DNA of 8,281 nucleotides, from contig JAMCSM010000125.1 of assembly GCA_023380915.1 (NCBI GenBank), positions 23,108 through 31,388 on the forward strand, read 5' to 3'. The translations under genes were made by a program, and so were the position numbers. The notes under the pieces are model-generated. The model ran no database searches. It saw only the letters and a list, made by a program, of their open reading frames with translations, and was not told the origin of the DNA. Origin of the DNA: Actinomycetota bacterium (GTDB taxonomy: Bacteria; Actinomycetota; Humimicrobiia; Humimicrobiales; Humimicrobiaceae). Below are positions 6,927 to 8,281 of the stretch, piece after piece; within the stretch, counting starts at the first letter, position 1; each line of letters begins with the position of its first letter.

Positions 6927-6951
6927 AATCTCTGCATGCAGAGGGATTTTT
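6927..6951 (+). terminator. Hairpin with T-run (terminator or operator)
   Basis: CTCTGCATGCAGAG at 6930-6943 is a 14-base perfect palindrome. As RNA, AATCTCTG (6927-6934) can pair with CAGA plus GATT (6939-6942 and 6945-6948), with two bulged G residues and a CATG loop, and five T residues (6947-6951) overlap the base of the stem. This fits a modest rho-independent terminator for transcripts arriving from the methyltransferase gene. It ends just upstream of the next promoter candidate. A protein-binding operator is the alternative. Confidence 0.4.
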
Positions 6952-6954
6952 AAA

Positions 6955-6983
6955 TTGTATTTTAAAATTCCATGTCATATAAT
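6955..6983 (+). promoter_or_regulatory. Sigma-70-type promoter candidate for the ABC ATPase gene
   Basis: TTGTAT (6955-6960) and a perfect TATAAT (6978-6983) are separated by the ideal 17 bases. Transcription would begin near 6990, leaving a leader of about 35 bases that contains the ribosome site. This is the best promoter match in the window and suggests the ATPase gene has its own transcript. Confidence 0.55.
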
Positions 6984-7008
6984 CTAAAACATGTTTTATA
7001 AAAAAATC

Positions 7009-7015
7009 AAAGGAG
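7009..7015 (+). promoter_or_regulatory. Shine-Dalgarno site deciding the ATPase start
   Basis: AAAGGAG lies 9 bases before ATG at 7025 but only 3 bases before the in-frame GTG at 7019. The ATG is therefore the better start, and the protein begins MAKVELKNLTKKF, the usual MalK/UgpC form. Confidence 0.8.
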
Positions 7016-7024
7016 TAAGTGAAA

Positions 7025-8122
7025 ATGGCTAAAGTTGAGCTGAAAAACCTGACAAAGAAGTTTGACGATGTGGTAGCTGTAAACAGCATGAATACCACAA
7101 TCGAAGATCGCGAGTTTGTGGTCCTTGTAGGACCCTCGGGTTGTGGTAAAACCACAACCTTGCGCATGATAGCAGGGTTGGAAGAAGCAACCGGGGGAGA
7201 AATATATATCGGAGACAGGATAGTTAACAATGTCCCCCCCAAAGACAGGGACATTGCTATGGTATTCCAGAACTATGCACTCTATCCTCACATGAACGTA
7301 TATGACAATATGGCATTCGGGCTGAAACTCAGAAGAACCCCAAGGTCTGAAATTGAAAAAAGGGTATCCGAAGCAGCAAAGATATTAAAAATAGAAGAGC
7401 TTTTAAAAAGAAGGCCAAAGCAGCTATCCGGTGGTCAAAGACAGCGTGTAGCATTAGGCCGTGCAATTGTACGTAACCCGAAGGTCTTTTTAATGGACGA
7501 ACCGCTGTCTAACCTTGATGCAAAACTTAGAGTGCAGATGAGAACCGAGATTGCAAAGCTGCACCAGAGACTTAATGCCACTATTGTATATGTAACGCAC
7601 GACCAGACCGAAGCTATGACCATGGCATCCAAAATCATAATAATGAAAGACGGACTTGTTCAGCAGACAGGTGATCCCCAGACCGTATATGATCATCCCT
7701 CCAATATGTTTGTTGCAGGTTTTATAGGGAGCCCCGCCATGAACTTTTTGGATGTTATGATAACGAGTGATCTGAAGCTGAAAAATAATAAAATAGAGCT
7801 TGAGACCGCAGATAACATTAAAAAGATAATAAAAGATAATGACCTGGTTGCAAAGGATGTAGTAATTGGAATAAGACCTGAGGACCTGGATGACAGCGCC
7901 TTTATACCTGCCTCAAAAGAGGGAAGGATAATAAGGGCAAATGTTGAAGTAACTGAGCCCATGGGTTCTGAAATATATGTATACATAGATATAAATGGCG
8001 TACTTATGACCGCGAGGGTAAATCCCAGAAGTCAGGCAAGAGTAGGAGAAATGATTGATCTTGCTGTTGATATAGAAAAGATTCACCTCTTTGATAAACA
8101 GACAGAAATATCATATATTTAG
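7025..8122 (+). CDS. Carbohydrate ABC importer ATPase, MalK/UgpC/MsmK type
   Basis: The 365-residue cytoplasmic protein is the energy-coupling ATPase of a CUT1-type importer for sugars or glycerol-3-phosphate-like compounds. In order it shows Walker A GPSGCGKT (36-43), the Q-loop at Q82 in VFQNYALYPHM, the signature LSGGQ (134-138), Walker B VFLMDE (154-159, catalytic E159), the D-loop SNLD (162-165) and the switch H192 in VTHDQTEAM. A C-terminal regulatory OB/TOBE region (about 235-360) includes the family motif IGIRPEDL (281-288). Length is typical. ATG at 7025 is preferred over GTG at 7019 because of the ribosome-site spacing. No permease or solute-binding gene is adjacent within the window, and the gene appears to have its own promoter. 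Shared ATPases of this family, such as MsmX and MsmK, serve several importers, and this could be one. The substrate cannot be read from the sequence. Confidence 0.92.
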   Translation: MAKVELKNLTKKFDDVVAVNSMNTTIEDREFVVLVGPSGCGKTTTLRMIAGLEEATGGEIYIGDRIVNNVPPKDRDIAMVFQNYALYPHMNVYDNMAFGLKLRRTPRSEIEKRVSEAAKILKIEELLKRRPKQLSGGQRQRVALGRAIVRNPKVFLMDEPLSNLDAKLRVQMRTEIAKLHQRLNATIVYVTHDQTEAMTMASKIIIMKDGLVQQTGDPQTVYDHPSNMFVAGFIGSPAMNFLDVMITSDLKLKNNKIELETADNIKKIIKDNDLVAKDVVIGIRPEDLDDSAFIPASKEGRIIRANVEVTEPMGSEIYVYIDINGVLMTARVNPRSQARVGEMIDLAVDIEKIHLFDKQTEISYI

Positions 8123-8156
8123 TTTCCGGGTCTCTTTTGCAGTTTTTTTAAGCGCT

Positions 8157-8183
8157 ATGCCTTTTGAATTTTTAAAACGGCAT
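8157..8183 (+). terminator. Hairpin after the ABC ATPase gene
   Basis: ATGCC plus TTTT (8157-8165) can pair with AAAA plus GGCAT (8174-8177 and 8179-8183), leaving one bulged C (8178) and an 8-base loop. It lies 35 bases after the stop codon. No T-run follows on the + strand, so termination here would be weak. A T7 run at 8143-8149 has no stem before it. Confidence 0.3.
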
Positions 8184-8209
8184 TGTAAAATTTAAACTTT
8201 TCATATTTT

Positions 8210-8259
8210 TAAAGTAAAGGTAAAGCATATATTATGAGTTGTGCTTTACCTTTACTTTA
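8210..8259. repeat. 17-bp perfect inverted repeat near the window end
   Basis: AAAGTAAAGGTAAAGCA (8211-8227) is the exact reverse complement of TGCTTTACCTTTACTTT (8242-8258). The arms are 14 bases apart, and one further T-A pair (8210/8259) extends the stem. Each arm holds the hexamer GTAAAG (or CTTTAC) twice in tandem. Neither strand has a clean T-run after the stem, so it is not a textbook terminator. The right arm lies between a possible -35 box TTGTGC (8239-8244) and -10 box TAAAAT (8262-8267). An operator or a strong transcript-end hairpin are the main readings; the end of a small mobile repeat is also possible. Confidence 0.75.
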
Positions 8260-8281
8260 TATAAAATAATTTTTATGGATA

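Larger units (their letters stand above)
6706..7024 (+). other. 319-base non-coding interval before the ABC ATPase gene
   Basis: I see no convincing gene here: start codons are followed quickly by stops on both strands. No recognisable tRNA, cobalamin or S-adenosylmethionine riboswitch core is visible. The interval holds a perfect palindrome ATTATTAATAAT (6895-6906), a second perfect palindrome CTCTGCATGCAGAG (6930-6943) followed by GG and a T-run, a good promoter candidate (6955-6983) and the ribosome site of the next gene. The first ~185 bases show nothing I can name. Confidence 0.6.

Noticed and set aside
7019..7021. GTG as start of the ABC ATPase, adding two residues
   Set aside because: It is only 3 bases after the AAAGGAG ribosome site, while ATG at 7025 has a normal 9-base spacing and gives the usual N-terminus.
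6706..7024. Cobalamin or S-adenosylmethionine riboswitch near the corrinoid methyltransferase
   Set aside because: The interval lies downstream of that gene, and I could not find the conserved core bases of either riboswitch.
6919..7291. Two overlapping - strand open frames across the ABC ATPase start
   Set aside because: They overlap the Walker A and Q-loop region of a clear gene and its promoter, and neither has a credible protein family.
8210..8259. CRISPR repeat or insertion sequence end
   Set aside because: Only one inverted pair is present, with no regularly spaced repeats, transposase frame or target-site duplication in view.
8275..8281. ATG at 8275 as the start of a further gene
   Set aside because: Only seven bases remain and no ribosome site precedes it, so no gene can be supported.

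Overview
This is an A+T-rich, gene-dense bacterial chromosomal window. It holds seven complete genes on the + strand, one complete gene on the - strand, and the 3' end of another gene at the left edge. Codon use looks even throughout. I see no transposase, phage gene, CRISPR array, tRNA or rRNA. The gene set fits an anaerobic bacterium with one-carbon (methyl-folate/corrinoid) metabolism: a methyl-H4folate:corrinoid methyltransferase, an NAD(P)H-dependent flavoprotein, a thioredoxin-type lipoprotein with its CcdA electron donor, and QueH, the epoxyqueuosine reductase found mostly in anaerobes and thermophiles. The sequence alone does not fix the phylum; an uncultured anaerobic lineage is my best guess.

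Region 1 (1-2560) is a cell-envelope and thiol-redox block. The flavodoxin-fold reductase end, a TlpA/ResA-like thioredoxin lipoprotein and CcdA are packed with gaps of 1 and 6 bases, as in one operon. Lgt (prolipoprotein diacylglyceryl transferase) follows after an 85-base spacer with a 20-base perfect palindrome and a possible promoter. CcdA would carry electrons across the membrane to the TlpA-like protein, and Lgt would lipidate that protein's N-terminus.

Region 2 (2561-3247) holds queH on the - strand, convergent with lgt and divergent from hisD.

Region 3 (3248-5784) is a hisD-hisC pair. The two genes overlap by 4 bases (ATGA) and encode the last step and a transamination step of histidine synthesis. 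No other his gene is in view.

Region 4 (5785-8281) holds a stand-alone methyl-H4folate:corrinoid methyltransferase. A 319-base non-coding interval with palindromes and a good promoter candidate follows. Next comes a MalK/UgpC/MsmK-type ABC ATPase without its permeases. The window ends in a non-coding tail with a 17-bp perfect inverted repeat.

I found no clear new biological system. The points most worth a second look are the orphan importer ATPase with its own promoter, the inverted repeat at the right edge, the unusual active-site context of the TlpA-like protein, the palindrome in front of lgt, and the methyltransferase without a corrinoid partner in view.
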